Shown: piece by piece, positions 39,009 to 46,933 of the stretch
Position numbering within the stretch: position 1 is the first letter of the stretch
Layout of the letters: each line of letters begins with the position of its first letter
Assembly (NCBI RefSeq): GCF_019429525.1
Contig: NZ_JAHXZL010000004.1
Span: 62,001-126,000 of the forward strand
DNA length: 64,000 bases
Reading direction: 5' to 3'
Origin: Sphingomonas folli
GTDB lineage: Bacteria; Pseudomonadota; Alphaproteobacteria; Sphingomonadales; Sphingomonadaceae
The notes under the pieces: generated by a model
Database searches by the model: none
What the model saw: the letters and a program-made list of their open reading frames with translations, nothing else
What the model was told of the DNA's origin: nothing
Position numbers and translations under genes: made by a program

Positions 39009-40562
39009 TCACCCCATCGTCGGGATCACGAACGCGTCCTGCACGCGCGAGGGTCCACCGTCCTCACTCCCGCTCGGCAGGGCCGAGCCGTCGGGCCAGC
39101 GCTGCGTCACGGTCTTCACCTTGGTCCAGAAGCGCACGCCCTCGGTGCCGTGCTGGTTGACGTCGCCGAAGGCAGAGCGCTTCCAGCCGCCGAAGGTGTG
39201 ATAGGCGACCGGCACCGGGATCGGCACGTTGATGCCGACCATCCCGACGTTGACTCGCGCGGCGAACTCGCGCGCGGCATGACCGTTGCGCGTGAAGATC
39301 GCGACGCCGTTGCCGTACTGATGCTCGCTCGGGAGCCGCACCGCGGCCTCGAAATCGGGCGCACGGACGATCTGCAACACCGGGCCGAAGATCTCCTCCT
39401 GATAGGAGCGCATCCCCGGGGTGACCCGATCGAGCAGGGTCGGGCCGACGAAGAAGCCCTGCTCGTGACCCTGGAGGGTGAAGCCGCGGCCGTCGACGAC
39501 CAGCTCGGCGCCCTCGTCGACCGCGGTGCCGATCCAGTCCTCGACGCGCTTCTTGTGCGCGGCGTTCACCAACGGGCCGTAATGCGCCTCGGCGTCGGTC
39601 GAGACGCCCACGCGCAGCGCGCGGATCGCCGGCACCAGTTTGTCGCGGAGGCGATCGGCGGTCTGCTCGCCCACCGGCACCACGACCGGCAGCGCCATGC
39701 AGCGCTCGCCCGCCGAGCCGAAGGCGGCGCCGGCGAGATCGGCGACGACCTGGTCGAGGTCGGCGTCGGGCATGACGATGCCGTGGTTCTTCGCCCCGCC
39801 CATCGCCTGGACCCGCTTGCCCGCCTCGACGCCGCGGCGGTAGACGTGATGCGCGATGTCCGACGAGCCGACGAAGCTCACCGCCGCGATCGCGGGATGG
39901 TCGAGGATCGCGTCGACCATCTCCTTGTCGCCGTGGACGACCTGGAGGATGCCCTCGGGCGCGCCGGCCTCCAGCATCAGCTCGGCGAGACGCACCGGCA
40001 CGCTCGGGTCGCGCTCGGACGGCTTGAGGATGAAAGCGTTGCCGCAGGCGATCGCGACGCCGAACATCCACATCGGGATCATCGCGGGGAAGTTGAACGG
40101 CGTGATGCCCGCCCCGATGCCGAGCGGCTGGCGCATCGAGTAGACGTCGATCCCGGGGCCGGCGCCCTGGGTATACTCGCCCTTCAGCACGTGCGGGATC
40201 CCGCACGCGAACTCGATCACCTCGAGCCCGCGCTGGATGTCGCCGCGCGAGTCGGCCAGCACCTTGCCGTGCTCGGACGAGAGCAGCCGCGCCAGCGAGT
40301 CCATCTCGCGCTCGACCAGCTCCTTGTAGCGGAACATCACGCGCGCGCGGCGCTGCGGGTTGGTCGCCGCCCAGCCCGGCTGCGCCGCCTGCGCCGCGGC
40401 CACCGCGCGGTCGAGGTCGGCCGCGGTGCCGAGCGTCACGCGCGCCTGCACCTGGCCGGTGTTGGGATCGAAGACGTCCCCGCCACGCGCCCCGCTCGAC
40501 GAGCCGCCACCGCCGCCCGCGGTCGCTGTCGCGCCGGCGATATGATGGTCGATGGTGCGCAT
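39009..40562 (-). CDS. mmsA: methylmalonate-semialdehyde dehydrogenase (CoA-acylating)
   Basis: 517 residues. Converts methylmalonate semialdehyde to propionyl-CoA. 'ITPFNFPAMIPMWMFGVAIA' and the catalytic Cys in 'FGSAGERCMALPVVVPVG', with 'QEEIFGPVLQIVRA' and 'VAYHTFGGWKRSAFGDVNQH' near the end, are MmsA-specific. Start at ATG 40562 behind AGGAGAG; the longer reading to 40637 would overlap the LysR promoter region. First gene of the operon. Confidence 0.96.
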   Translation of the reverse strand: MRTIDHHIAGATATAGGGGGSSSGARGGDVFDPNTGQVQARVTLGTAADLDRAVAAAQAAQPGWAATNPQRRARVMFRYKELVEREMDSLARLLSSEHGKVLADSRGDIQRGLEVIEFACGIPHVLKGEYTQGAGPGIDVYSMRQPLGIGAGITPFNFPAMIPMWMFGVAIACGNAFILKPSERDPSVPVRLAELMLEAGAPEGILQVVHGDKEMVDAILDHPAIAAVSFVGSSDIAHHVYRRGVEAGKRVQAMGGAKNHGIVMPDADLDQVVADLAGAAFGSAGERCMALPVVVPVGEQTADRLRDKLVPAIRALRVGVSTDAEAHYGPLVNAAHKKRVEDWIGTAVDEGAELVVDGRGFTLQGHEQGFFVGPTLLDRVTPGMRSYQEEIFGPVLQIVRAPDFEAAVRLPSEHQYGNGVAIFTRNGHAAREFAARVNVGMVGINVPIPVPVAYHTFGGWKRSAFGDVNQHGTEGVRFWTKVKTVTQRWPDGSALPSGSEDGGPSRVQDAFVIPTMG

Positions 40563-40605
40563 CGCCTCTCCTCTCTCCGTCGCCTCGCTGTGCGGCGCGG
40601 CGCGG

Positions 40606-40630
40606 TTGCAGGCAAGCGGCAATTCTGCAA
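40606..40630. promoter_or_regulatory. candidate LysR-type operator between mmsA and LysR gene
   Basis: TTGCAG (40606-40611) and CTGCAA (40625-40630) form an inverted repeat with a 13-bp spacer in the 80-bp divergent region, a geometry close to LysR-type boxes. It could serve both genes. Confidence 0.5.
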
Positions 40631-40642
40631 CCTCCACCTGCA

Positions 40643-41557
40643 GTGACGCAGCCGATCGCCTGGAACGACCTGCAGGATTTCCTCGCGGTCGCGCGCGCCG
40701 GCCAGATCGCGCGCGCCGCCGCGCTGCTCGGCGTCGACGCCACCACGGTGGGGCGGCGGCTGCGGCGGCTCGAGGCGCGGCTCGGGCGTACCCTGTTCGA
40801 GCAGACCCGCGAGGGCCAGGTGCTGACCGAGGCGGGCGAGTCGCTGCTCGCCCAGGTCGAGCAGATGGCCGGGGCCGCCGAGCGGATCGGCGACGGCGCC
40901 GACCCGCCGGGCGCGCTCACCGGCACGCTGCGGGTCAGCGTGTCGGAAGGGTTCGGCACCTGGCTGGTGGCGCAGCATCTCGACTCGTTCGCCGCCGCGC
41001 ATCCGGCGCTCACGATCGATCTGGTCGCCAACTCGGGCTTCCTGAGCCCGTCGCGCCGCGAGGCCGACGTGGCGGTGCTGCTCGCGCGTCCGCGCCACGG
41101 TCCGGTGGTGGCGAGCAAGCTCGCCGACTATACGCTCCACCTCTACGCCGCGCGCGCGCTGGTCGAGCGCGACGGCGTGCCGACGCTGGCGACGCTGGGA
41201 AAGCGCCACCGGCTGGTCGGCTATATCCCCGACCTGTTGTACGCGCCCGAGTTACGCTACCTGCACGAGATCGATTCGGCGCTGACGCCGACGTTGCGCA
41301 GCTCGAGCATCAACGCCCAGGCACGGCTGATCGCGGCGGGCGCGGGTGTGGGCGTATTGCCACACTTCATCGGTGGCAGCGACGAGTCGCTTTGTCGCGT
41401 GATCCCAGATGTGGCGATCTCCCGCGGCTTCTGGCTGGTCACACACCGCGACACCCGACAGTTACGGCGGGTCCGCGCCTTCCGCGAGTGGTTAACACAA
41501 CTGGTCGATCATCAGCGCGATCGACTGCTGCCAGTCTGCAACACTGTCCCGCTATAA
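40643..41557 (+). CDS. LysR-family transcriptional regulator, divergent from mmsA
   Basis: 304 residues from GTG 40643. N-terminal winged helix 'NDLQDFLAVARAGQIARAAA' and 'GVDATTVGRRLRRLEARLGR', then the LysR substrate domain ('GTLRVSVSEGFGTWLVAQHL', 'AGAGVGVLPHFIGG'). The form 'GVDATTVGRRLRRLE' is of the type often paired with mmsA in alphaproteobacteria. Likely activates the valine operon in response to a pathway intermediate; the ligand is not evident. Confidence 0.92.
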   Translation: MTQPIAWNDLQDFLAVARAGQIARAAALLGVDATTVGRRLRRLEARLGRTLFEQTREGQVLTEAGESLLAQVEQMAGAAERIGDGADPPGALTGTLRVSVSEGFGTWLVAQHLDSFAAAHPALTIDLVANSGFLSPSRREADVAVLLARPRHGPVVASKLADYTLHLYAARALVERDGVPTLATLGKRHRLVGYIPDLLYAPELRYLHEIDSALTPTLRSSSINAQARLIAAGAGVGVLPHFIGGSDESLCRVIPDVAISRGFWLVTHRDTRQLRRVRAFREWLTQLVDHQRDRLLPVCNTVPL

Positions 41558-41665
41558 GCTCTTAACGGAGGACATTTTTCTGGACTCACGCGCCGGGCTC
41601 CGTAGAGAGAAACCATCGCGCTTCCTTAACCGTTGCCGGTTCGGAAACAGGGATTGGTCTCATCG

Positions 41666-42337
41666 ATGAATAGCTGGCGTCGTCCGCTCACCCTGCTGTG
41701 GCAATTCACGATCGCACGCGTCGCGGTCGGCGGACTGGTCGGCGTGGCCGCGGTCGGCGGCTATGGCGCGATGGGCGGCACCATCGGCGGACTCGGCATC
41801 GCCGATGCGTCGGCCAAGGTGGCGCGCCTGGTCGACCTGCCCGATCCCTCCGCGATCCTCGGCGCGCGGTCGCCGGGCGGACGCGACGCCGGCGCGATGT
41901 TCACGACCAAGCCCGCGAAGCAGCGGCTGGCGTCGCGCCCGCGCGTGCCCCTGCCCGGCGCGCCGCGAGAGCGCGTGCTGAGCAACGTGCGCGAGCGGCC
42001 GAGTATCGGTTGGGCGCCGCCCTATGTCGAACTGCCCGTGACGCCGCTCGCCTTCGGGCCCGCGGGGCCGGGCGGTGACGTGCCACTCACGCCGGCGGCG
42101 CTCGGCCCGCTGCCGCCGGGCGGCGGCTTCACGCCTTCCGTGCCGTTCGTTCCCGGCGGTGGCACGGGCGGTGGTGGCGGTGGCGGTGGCGGTGGCGGTG
42201 GCGACGATGTCACGCCGCCTCCCGCGGTGCCCGAGCCGGCGACCTGGGCGACGATGATCCTCGGCTTCCTGATGGTCGGCGGCGCGCTGCGCCGCGTCGC
42301 GCGCCGCCGCGTGGCGGAGGCCGACGCGACCGCATGA
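41666..42337 (+). CDS. PEPxxWA-CTERM protein with polyglycine linker
   Basis: 223 residues. An N-terminal hydrophobic segment (about residues 12-35, Gly/Ala-rich) lacks an obvious signal peptidase site. A Pro/Arg-rich middle with 'PLTPAALGPLPPGGG' leads to a run of 12 Gly, then the sorting tag 'VPEPATWATMILGFLMVGGA' and a basic cluster 'RRVARRR'. The tag is of the type handled by the exosortase encoded at 57 kb. No catalytic domain is visible. The ATG overlaps nothing upstream, and its stop overlaps the L,D-transpeptidase start (ATGA at 42334-42337). ATG 41666 is preferred over 41633, which adds no signal features. Confidence 0.85.
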   Translation: MNSWRRPLTLLWQFTIARVAVGGLVGVAAVGGYGAMGGTIGGLGIADASAKVARLVDLPDPSAILGARSPGGRDAGAMFTTKPAKQRLASRPRVPLPGAPRERVLSNVRERPSIGWAPPYVELPVTPLAFGPAGPGGDVPLTPAALGPLPPGGGFTPSVPFVPGGGTGGGGGGGGGGGGDDVTPPPAVPEPATWATMILGFLMVGGALRRVARRRVAEADATA

Positions 42338-42963
42338 GCCGGCTCGCCGGCGCGGCGGTCGCGCTCGCCGCGGCCGGTGTCGGTGCGATCGGGATGGCGT
42401 GGTGGAGCCGGCCGGCGACGCCGCCGCCGCTTCCCGCTTCTCCCGACCCTGTGCCCGCGACCACCGTCGGTAGCTTCGGCACGCGCGTGAGCTACCCCGC
42501 CGGGCGCGAGCCCGCGCTGCCCTCGCCCGACGGCACGCCGCTGCGGGTCCACAGCCTCCTTCGCGTCGACCGCCCGATGCGCTTCGGCGACTATGTCTGG
42601 AACGAGAGCGGCGTGCCCGCGGGCGGCGACACGCGCATCCGCGTCGACCTTTCCCGCCAGCTGATGTCGGTGTTCCGCGGCGGCCATGAGATCGGCACCG
42701 CGGTGATCCTCTACGGCACCGACCACAAGCCGACGCCGACCGGCACCTTCCCGATCCTGGCACGCGCGCGGCTGCACCAATCGACGCTCTACGACGCCGA
42801 GATGCCGTACATGCTGCGGCTGACCAACGACGGCGTCGCGATCCACGCCAGCGCGGTGCGGCGCGGCTTCGCCACGCACGGCTGTGTCGGCATCCCCGAG
42901 GACTTCGCGCGCCGGGTCTTCGCCGCCAGCGCGCGCGGGGATCTGGTGACGATCACCGCGTAA
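42334..42963 (+). CDS. L,D-transpeptidase (YkuD fold), membrane-anchored
   Basis: 209 residues. One N-terminal hydrophobic segment (about residues 5-24) then a Pro-rich linker and a YkuD domain from about residue 100 ('RIRVDLSRQLMSVFRGGHEI', 'PTPTGTFPIL'). Catalytic residues H171, H182 and C184 in 'IHASAVRRGFATHGCVGIPE' fit the family. It would make 3-3 crosslinks in peptidoglycan or attach proteins to it. Translational coupling to the PEPxxWA-CTERM gene suggests a joint envelope role. Confidence 0.92.
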   Translation: MSRLAGAAVALAAAGVGAIGMAWWSRPATPPPLPASPDPVPATTVGSFGTRVSYPAGREPALPSPDGTPLRVHSLLRVDRPMRFGDYVWNESGVPAGGDTRIRVDLSRQLMSVFRGGHEIGTAVILYGTDHKPTPTGTFPILARARLHQSTLYDAEMPYMLRLTNDGVAIHASAVRRGFATHGCVGIPEDFARRVFAASARGDLVTITA

Positions 42964-43062
42964 ACATAGCTTACCCACCGCTAACCGTGTTTGGCGACCG
43001 GTTGGCAAGCGGCTGGCCGGTAAAACGCCCTCCTGGATCGAGCATCAGGAAGGGTTCCGGAC

Positions 43063-43590
43063 ATGCCGCGCGCCCACGCGCCCCGCCGGCTCATCGCCGC
43101 CGTCGCCGCCCTGCTGGCCGCCCCGCTGCTGAGCGGCGCGGCGAGCTTCTCGCAGACCTTCGACGCGCGCGTGCTCGCGGCGCACAACCACGAGCGCGCC
43201 TCGGTCGGGCTCGCCCCGCTGCGCTGGAACCGCGAGCTCGTCCAATCGGCGCAGCGCTGGGCCGACTATCTCGCCAGCACCGGCCGCTTCGAGCACGCGC
43301 CCGAGCGCCACTACGATCCCGAGGGCGAGAACCTCTGGGCCGGCACGCGCGGCTATTTCACGCCCGAGGCGATGGTCAACGGCTGGATCCGCGAGAAGCG
43401 CTACTTCCGACAGGGCGTCTTCCCGTACAACAGCGTGACCGGCCGGGTCGACGATGTCGGCCATTACACCCAGCTGATGTGGCACGATACCGACGAGGTC
43501 GGCTGCGCCGTCGCGCGCGGCCACGAGGAGGACGTGCTGGTGTGTCGCTACAAGAACGCGGGCAACTACCTGGGCGAGCGGCCCTTCTGA
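43063..43590 (+). CDS. exported CAP/SCP (PR-1-like) family protein
   Basis: 175 residues with a signal peptide ('LIAAVAALLAAPLLSGAAS'). All CAP signatures are present: 'AAHNHERASVGLAPLRWN', 'GENLWAG', 'VGHYTQLMWHDTDEVGCAVA' and 'VCRYKNAGNYLG'. These carry the His/Glu pocket of the cysteine-rich secretory protein fold; bacterial members have varied or unknown roles. It follows the L,D-transpeptidase on the same strand at 99 bp. Confidence 0.92.
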   Translation: MPRAHAPRRLIAAVAALLAAPLLSGAASFSQTFDARVLAAHNHERASVGLAPLRWNRELVQSAQRWADYLASTGRFEHAPERHYDPEGENLWAGTRGYFTPEAMVNGWIREKRYFRQGVFPYNSVTGRVDDVGHYTQLMWHDTDEVGCAVARGHEEDVLVCRYKNAGNYLGERPF

Positions 43591-43620
43591 GGCGATCCGC
43601 CGCTTGCCGCGGCCGATCGC

Positions 43621-44379
43621 TCACCCCAGCCGACTGGTGAGGACCCAGCGGCGGTCCGCCTCCAGCCCGAGGACCGACAGCCGGTCCGAGGCGTAAGCGC
43701 CGGTATCGACGCCGATGCGATTGTGGCGGATCTCGACCTTGTCGCTCACGGTATGGCCATGGACGACCATCACGCCGTGATCCACGCGGCTGTCGAGGAA
43801 GTCGCGCCGGATCCAGCGCAGGTCCCGCTCGCTCTGCTCCTCGAGCGGCACGTGCGGCCGGATCCCGGCATGGACGAAGAGATAGTCCCCCAGTCGCACC
43901 GAGGTCCCCATGCGCCGCAGGAAAGCGACGTGAAGCGTCGGGATCGAGTCGCGCAGCGCGCGGCGGAACGCCTCGGGCGCGCGCAGGTGGAGCGCCGGGT
44001 CGACGCCATAGCTCACCAGCGTCTCGATCCCGCCCACCGCGAGCCAGTCGTCGAGCCGCTCCCACGCGCCGTCGAGGATGTCGAGCAGGGCCTGCTCGTG
44101 GTTGCCCCTGATAAAATGCCGCTGGCCGAAGGCGGCGCGCCCGCTCGCCAGCATGCTGACCACCGCCGCCGAGGCGGGTCCGCGGTCGATCAGGTCGCCG
44201 AGGAAGACGACGTGCACCTCGGGATAACCGCCGCGCGAGTCGCTGTCCGCGCGGATCCAGTCGAGCATCGGCGCGAGCAGGTCGGCGCGCCCGTGAACGT
44301 CGCCGACGGCATAGGCGCGCACGCCCTCGGGCAGGCAGTAGCGCCGATCGCGGTCACGGCGACCCCATCGCCCGATCAT
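43621..44379 (-). CDS. metallophosphoesterase (PPP-type protein phosphatase family)
   Basis: 252 residues. Metal-binding motifs 'YAVGDVHGRADLL', 'VVFLGDLIDRGPAS', 'FIRGNHEQAL', and histidines in 'FVHAGIR' and 'VVHGHTVSD' define the PPP/ApaH-like phosphoesterase fold. It could act on phosphoproteins or on diadenosine polyphosphates. It lies 47 bp after the GT14 gene on the same strand, among envelope genes, so removal of phosphates in a polysaccharide pathway is a possible but unproven role. Confidence 0.9.
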   Translation of the reverse strand: MIGRWGRRDRDRRYCLPEGVRAYAVGDVHGRADLLAPMLDWIRADSDSRGGYPEVHVVFLGDLIDRGPASAAVVSMLASGRAAFGQRHFIRGNHEQALLDILDGAWERLDDWLAVGGIETLVSYGVDPALHLRAPEAFRRALRDSIPTLHVAFLRRMGTSVRLGDYLFVHAGIRPHVPLEEQSERDLRWIRRDFLDSRVDHGVMVVHGHTVSDKVEIRHNRIGVDTGAYASDRLSVLGLEADRRWVLTSRLG

Positions 44380-44426
44380 CGCCCTACCGCCGCCTCACTC
44401 CCCCGCCGCGGCCTGTCCGCGAACGG

Positions 44427-45365
44427 TCATGCGCCGTCGAACAGCAGCGCGTCGATCCGGTCAAGAACGGGATCGTCGTGGTCGAACTTGCGCGCGAAAT
44501 GGGCGTTCGAGGCCATGATCGCGGGCAGGTCGGCGACGCCGAGCTGCTGCGGGTGCGCGCCCCCGCCGTTCCACTGCGCGTAGCGGCGGTTGTCGCGGTC
44601 GAGTCGCAGGCCGGGCTCGTTGCACAGCACCGTCTGGTAATAGCATTCCTCCGGGATCGCGCGGCGGAGGAGGTGGCGCTGGAGTCGCAGGTGGCGCGCG
44701 CTCGGCGCGAGCAGCAGCCGCGCCGCGCGGCGGTCGGCGGTGATCCAGTGATCGCCGTAGAAACACGGGAAGTCGCGCGAGAACGGCGTGAAGGGCGAGG
44801 CGAACGGCAGGTGCCAGGTGAACCGTCCCGGCCGCACGTGCCGTCCGCCGTCGTTGAAGCGCAGCATGGGGAACCACAGCTCGGCGCCCTCATAGTGGCT
44901 CCATTTGAGCCGGCGATTGCCGTCCGACTCGAACTGGTCGAGCTCGGGATTGCGCGGCCCGAATCGCTCGAGCGCGCTCGCGGCGGTGTCGCCGACCTGA
45001 CGATAGTCGATCAGCGCGTCGACCTCCGCCGCCGCCAGCTCGGCGCGTACCGTCTCGGCGGGTTTGATCGGATAGTCGGCGCCGCTGAGCAGCACGAACC
45101 AGTCCGGGCCGGCGTCGCGGTACAGCAGCTCCAGCGCGGCGAGGAAGGCGCGCACCACCGACCATTTCGCCCAGCCGGTGCGGATGCTCGGCGCGACGAA
45201 GCGGACGTTCTCGGGGAAGGGCGCGGTGTCGATCGGGCATTGCGCCATGTCGTGGTGGCAGGCGATCGGCGGGTCGCCGTAGAGCCGGTTCAGCGTGCGC
45301 ACCAGCCGGAGCAGCTGGCGCGGCTCGCGATGCGACAGGATCACGAAACCGATCTGCGGACTCAT
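44427..45365 (-). CDS. GT14-type glycosyltransferase (core-2/I-branching / xylosyltransferase family)
   Basis: 312 residues, no membrane segment. 'IGFVILSHREPRQLLRLVRT', 'FVAPSIRTGWAKWSVVRAFL', 'DWFVLLSGADYPIKP' and 'ECYYQTVLCNE' are the hallmarks of the DUF/Branch family (GT14), which includes beta-1,6-GlcNAc and O-xylosyl transferases. Start ATG 45365. It sits downstream of a PEPxxWA-CTERM gene, with a terminator between them, and near the polysaccharide locus. The donor sugar cannot be told from sequence. Confidence 0.87.
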   Translation of the reverse strand: MSPQIGFVILSHREPRQLLRLVRTLNRLYGDPPIACHHDMAQCPIDTAPFPENVRFVAPSIRTGWAKWSVVRAFLAALELLYRDAGPDWFVLLSGADYPIKPAETVRAELAAAEVDALIDYRQVGDTAASALERFGPRNPELDQFESDGNRRLKWSHYEGAELWFPMLRFNDGGRHVRPGRFTWHLPFASPFTPFSRDFPCFYGDHWITADRRAARLLLAPSARHLRLQRHLLRRAIPEECYYQTVLCNEPGLRLDRDNRRYAQWNGGGAHPQQLGVADLPAIMASNAHFARKFDHDDPVLDRIDALLFDGA

Positions 45366-45426
45366 CCTCGACCTTCCCCCTGGCCTCGCCCCTGCCCTGC
45401 GCCGAAGGCGGGAGCGAGGCAACGCG

Positions 45427-45458
45427 AAAACGGCGGCCGCCCGGGTGGGCAGCCGCCG
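45427..45458 (-). terminator. rho-independent terminator after PEPxxWA-CTERM gene
   Basis: A 12-bp stem with one mismatch (CGGCGGC-C-GCCC / GGGC-A-GCCGCCG, 45431-45442 with 45447-45458) and a 4-nt loop. On the minus strand it is followed by TTTT (45430-45427). It lies 50 bp after the stop codon. Confidence 0.8.
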
Positions 45459-45508
45459 CTTCCTTCATAGCATCATCCGGTCCGCGGGGCGGTGTGCCCC
45501 GCGACGGA

Positions 45509-46021
45509 TCAGATCGCCTGCGAGAAGCGAACCGCCGGGCGGCGGCGCATCGAATAGCCGACCACGCCGAAGCCGAGGATCATCAGCGCCCAGGTCGCCG
45601 GCTCCGGCACCGCGGCGAAGCTGACGTTGGCGGTGTAGCTGCCGCCACCCTGCGAGTTGCCGCTGATGAGCAGCTTCTGCGGGTTGGCGATCGACGGGAT
45701 CCCGGCGGTCGGCAGCGTCAGCGTGTACACATAGTCGCTGACCTTGCTGAGCGTCAGCGCGGTGCCGTTGAGGCTGCCCGACATCAGCTGCAGCCCGCCC
45801 GTGATCGACAGCGAGATGACGCTGGCGCTGACCGAGCCGGCGGTCGGCACGGCGAACTCATAGGCGTCGTTGAAGGCGCCGACCATCGGCGTCACCGACC
45901 CGGTGGTCCCCGAGTACGTACCATCCATGCCCTGGGTGAGCGAGATGGTGGTGGCCGCCATGGCCGGCGTCGCGGCGACGAAGGCGCCGGCGACGAGCGC
46001 GGATGCAACGAACTTCTTCAT
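45509..46021 (-). CDS. PEPxxWA-CTERM domain exported protein
   Basis: 170 residues. Signal peptide 'MKKFVASALVAGAFVAATPA-MAA', shown in part as 'MKKFVASALVAGAFVAATPA', a Thr/Ser/Gly-rich all-beta body ('TISLTQGMDGTYSGTTGSVT', 'SYTANVSFA'), then the sorting tag 'VPEPATWALMILGFGVVG' with basic tail 'RRRP'. This is the classic substrate design for an exosortase: signal peptide, body, PEP motif, TM helix, Arg cluster. The function of the body is unknown. It has its own promoter region (46022-46377) and terminator. Confidence 0.9.
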   Translation of the reverse strand: MKKFVASALVAGAFVAATPAMAATTISLTQGMDGTYSGTTGSVTPMVGAFNDAYEFAVPTAGSVSASVISLSITGGLQLMSGSLNGTALTLSKVSDYVYTLTLPTAGIPSIANPQKLLISGNSQGGGSYTANVSFAAVPEPATWALMILGFGVVGYSMRRRPAVRFSQAI

Positions 46022-46377
46022 GCGGATAACTCCCTCTGATCCCTGAAAACACCACGACCCGGACGGTTGAATGACGAGGCTGGTCCACCACCCGATGGCT
46101 GGCTGATACTCGTTTACGACAACTACACCATCACCGATTTGAGGCACGTCGGACTGTTTCGGGACAGATCCTCAGTGTAACAAAAGGCAGAGTGGGGAAG
46201 AGCAACCTCACTTCGTCCTGCTCACTTAAGAGCGCAGGACGCGGCACATCGCAACGCTCGGCTTTTCCAAGAACGGGACGAGTAAGTCACCGCGGGAAAC
46301 GGCCGAATCGCGACTGATCCGCTTCGGACGAATGCGTGCACCCGGTCAGCCGCGGGCACTCAACTTGGTGATCGTAG
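46022..46377. other. 356-bp non-coding region upstream of PEPxxWA-CTERM gene
   Basis: No gene supported on either strand. The stretch 46080-46340 is less GC-rich and contains poly-A-like bits (e.g. AACAAAAGGC) unlike the surrounding coding DNA, consistent with promoter DNA for the 46021 gene. An open frame that continues to 46147 has no good start. No hairpin strong enough to report. Confidence 0.6.
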
Positions 46378-46929
46378 TTAACGCTCAGATCGTGGGCGGC
46401 GGAGCATTAATATCGCTCCCGCGGCCGCGATGATGATCCCGCCGAGTTCCAGCACCCAGTTGAGACGAACGCAAAATATCGTACGACTCAGCGCCCAGTC
46501 GACGTGGTGGAACGACGAAGCGCGCACCAGGATGAAGCAATACAGGAAGACGAGGCCCGCCAGCGTGATGTTGCGCGCCTTGGGCTGGTTCCGCATGACA
46601 TATGGCAGTGCAGCAAAAAGCACCGCCCCCGTCGCCGCGATCGCGAAGATGAACAGCGCCTGAAACTCGCGGCGCCGCTCATACCAGCCGTGCGCCTTGG
46701 CACGGTCACGCATGACTTGGGTTAAGAGCGACTGTAGGTCGAGCTGCTTGTTGATCCCGAGCGCGACGAGCAACACCGCGATCGCGAGCCAGAAAAGGCG
46801 CGGTCGCGGCCCGGCCGAGTCGCGCCGCTGCGCGGCGGCGCACAGCGACGCGGCGACGAGATAGGCCAGGACGGTGATCCAGCCGATCGCGGTGGGATCG
46901 CCGATCTGCGGGTGCCAGCGACCGTCCAC
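46378..46929 (-). CDS. small polytopic membrane protein of the polysaccharide locus
   Basis: 183 residues from GTG 46929, 4 bp after the WecG-type gene stop. About four hydrophobic segments: 'AIGWITVLAYLVAASLCAAA', 'LFWLAIAVLLVALGINKQLD' followed by a polar loop, 'FQALFIFAIAATGAVLFAAL', 'ITLAGLVFLYCFILVRASSF', then a final 'LELGGIIIAAAGAILML'. 'HHVDWALSR' and 'LNKQLD'-like loops are distinctive. Too small for a Wzx or Wzy. Homologues are common near sphingomonad polysaccharide genes, sometimes misnamed isopropylmalate isomerase in databases. Function unknown. Confidence 0.82.
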   Translation of the reverse strand: MDGRWHPQIGDPTAIGWITVLAYLVAASLCAAAQRRDSAGPRPRLFWLAIAVLLVALGINKQLDLQSLLTQVMRDRAKAHGWYERRREFQALFIFAIAATGAVLFAALPYVMRNQPKARNITLAGLVFLYCFILVRASSFHHVDWALSRTIFCVRLNWVLELGGIIIAAAGAILMLRRPRSER

Positions 46930-46933
46930 GTGC

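Noticed and set aside
42970..43032. possible hairpin between transpeptidase and CAP genes (ACCGG...CCGGT)
   Set aside because: Stem only 5 bp with a long loop and no T run; too weak to call a terminator.
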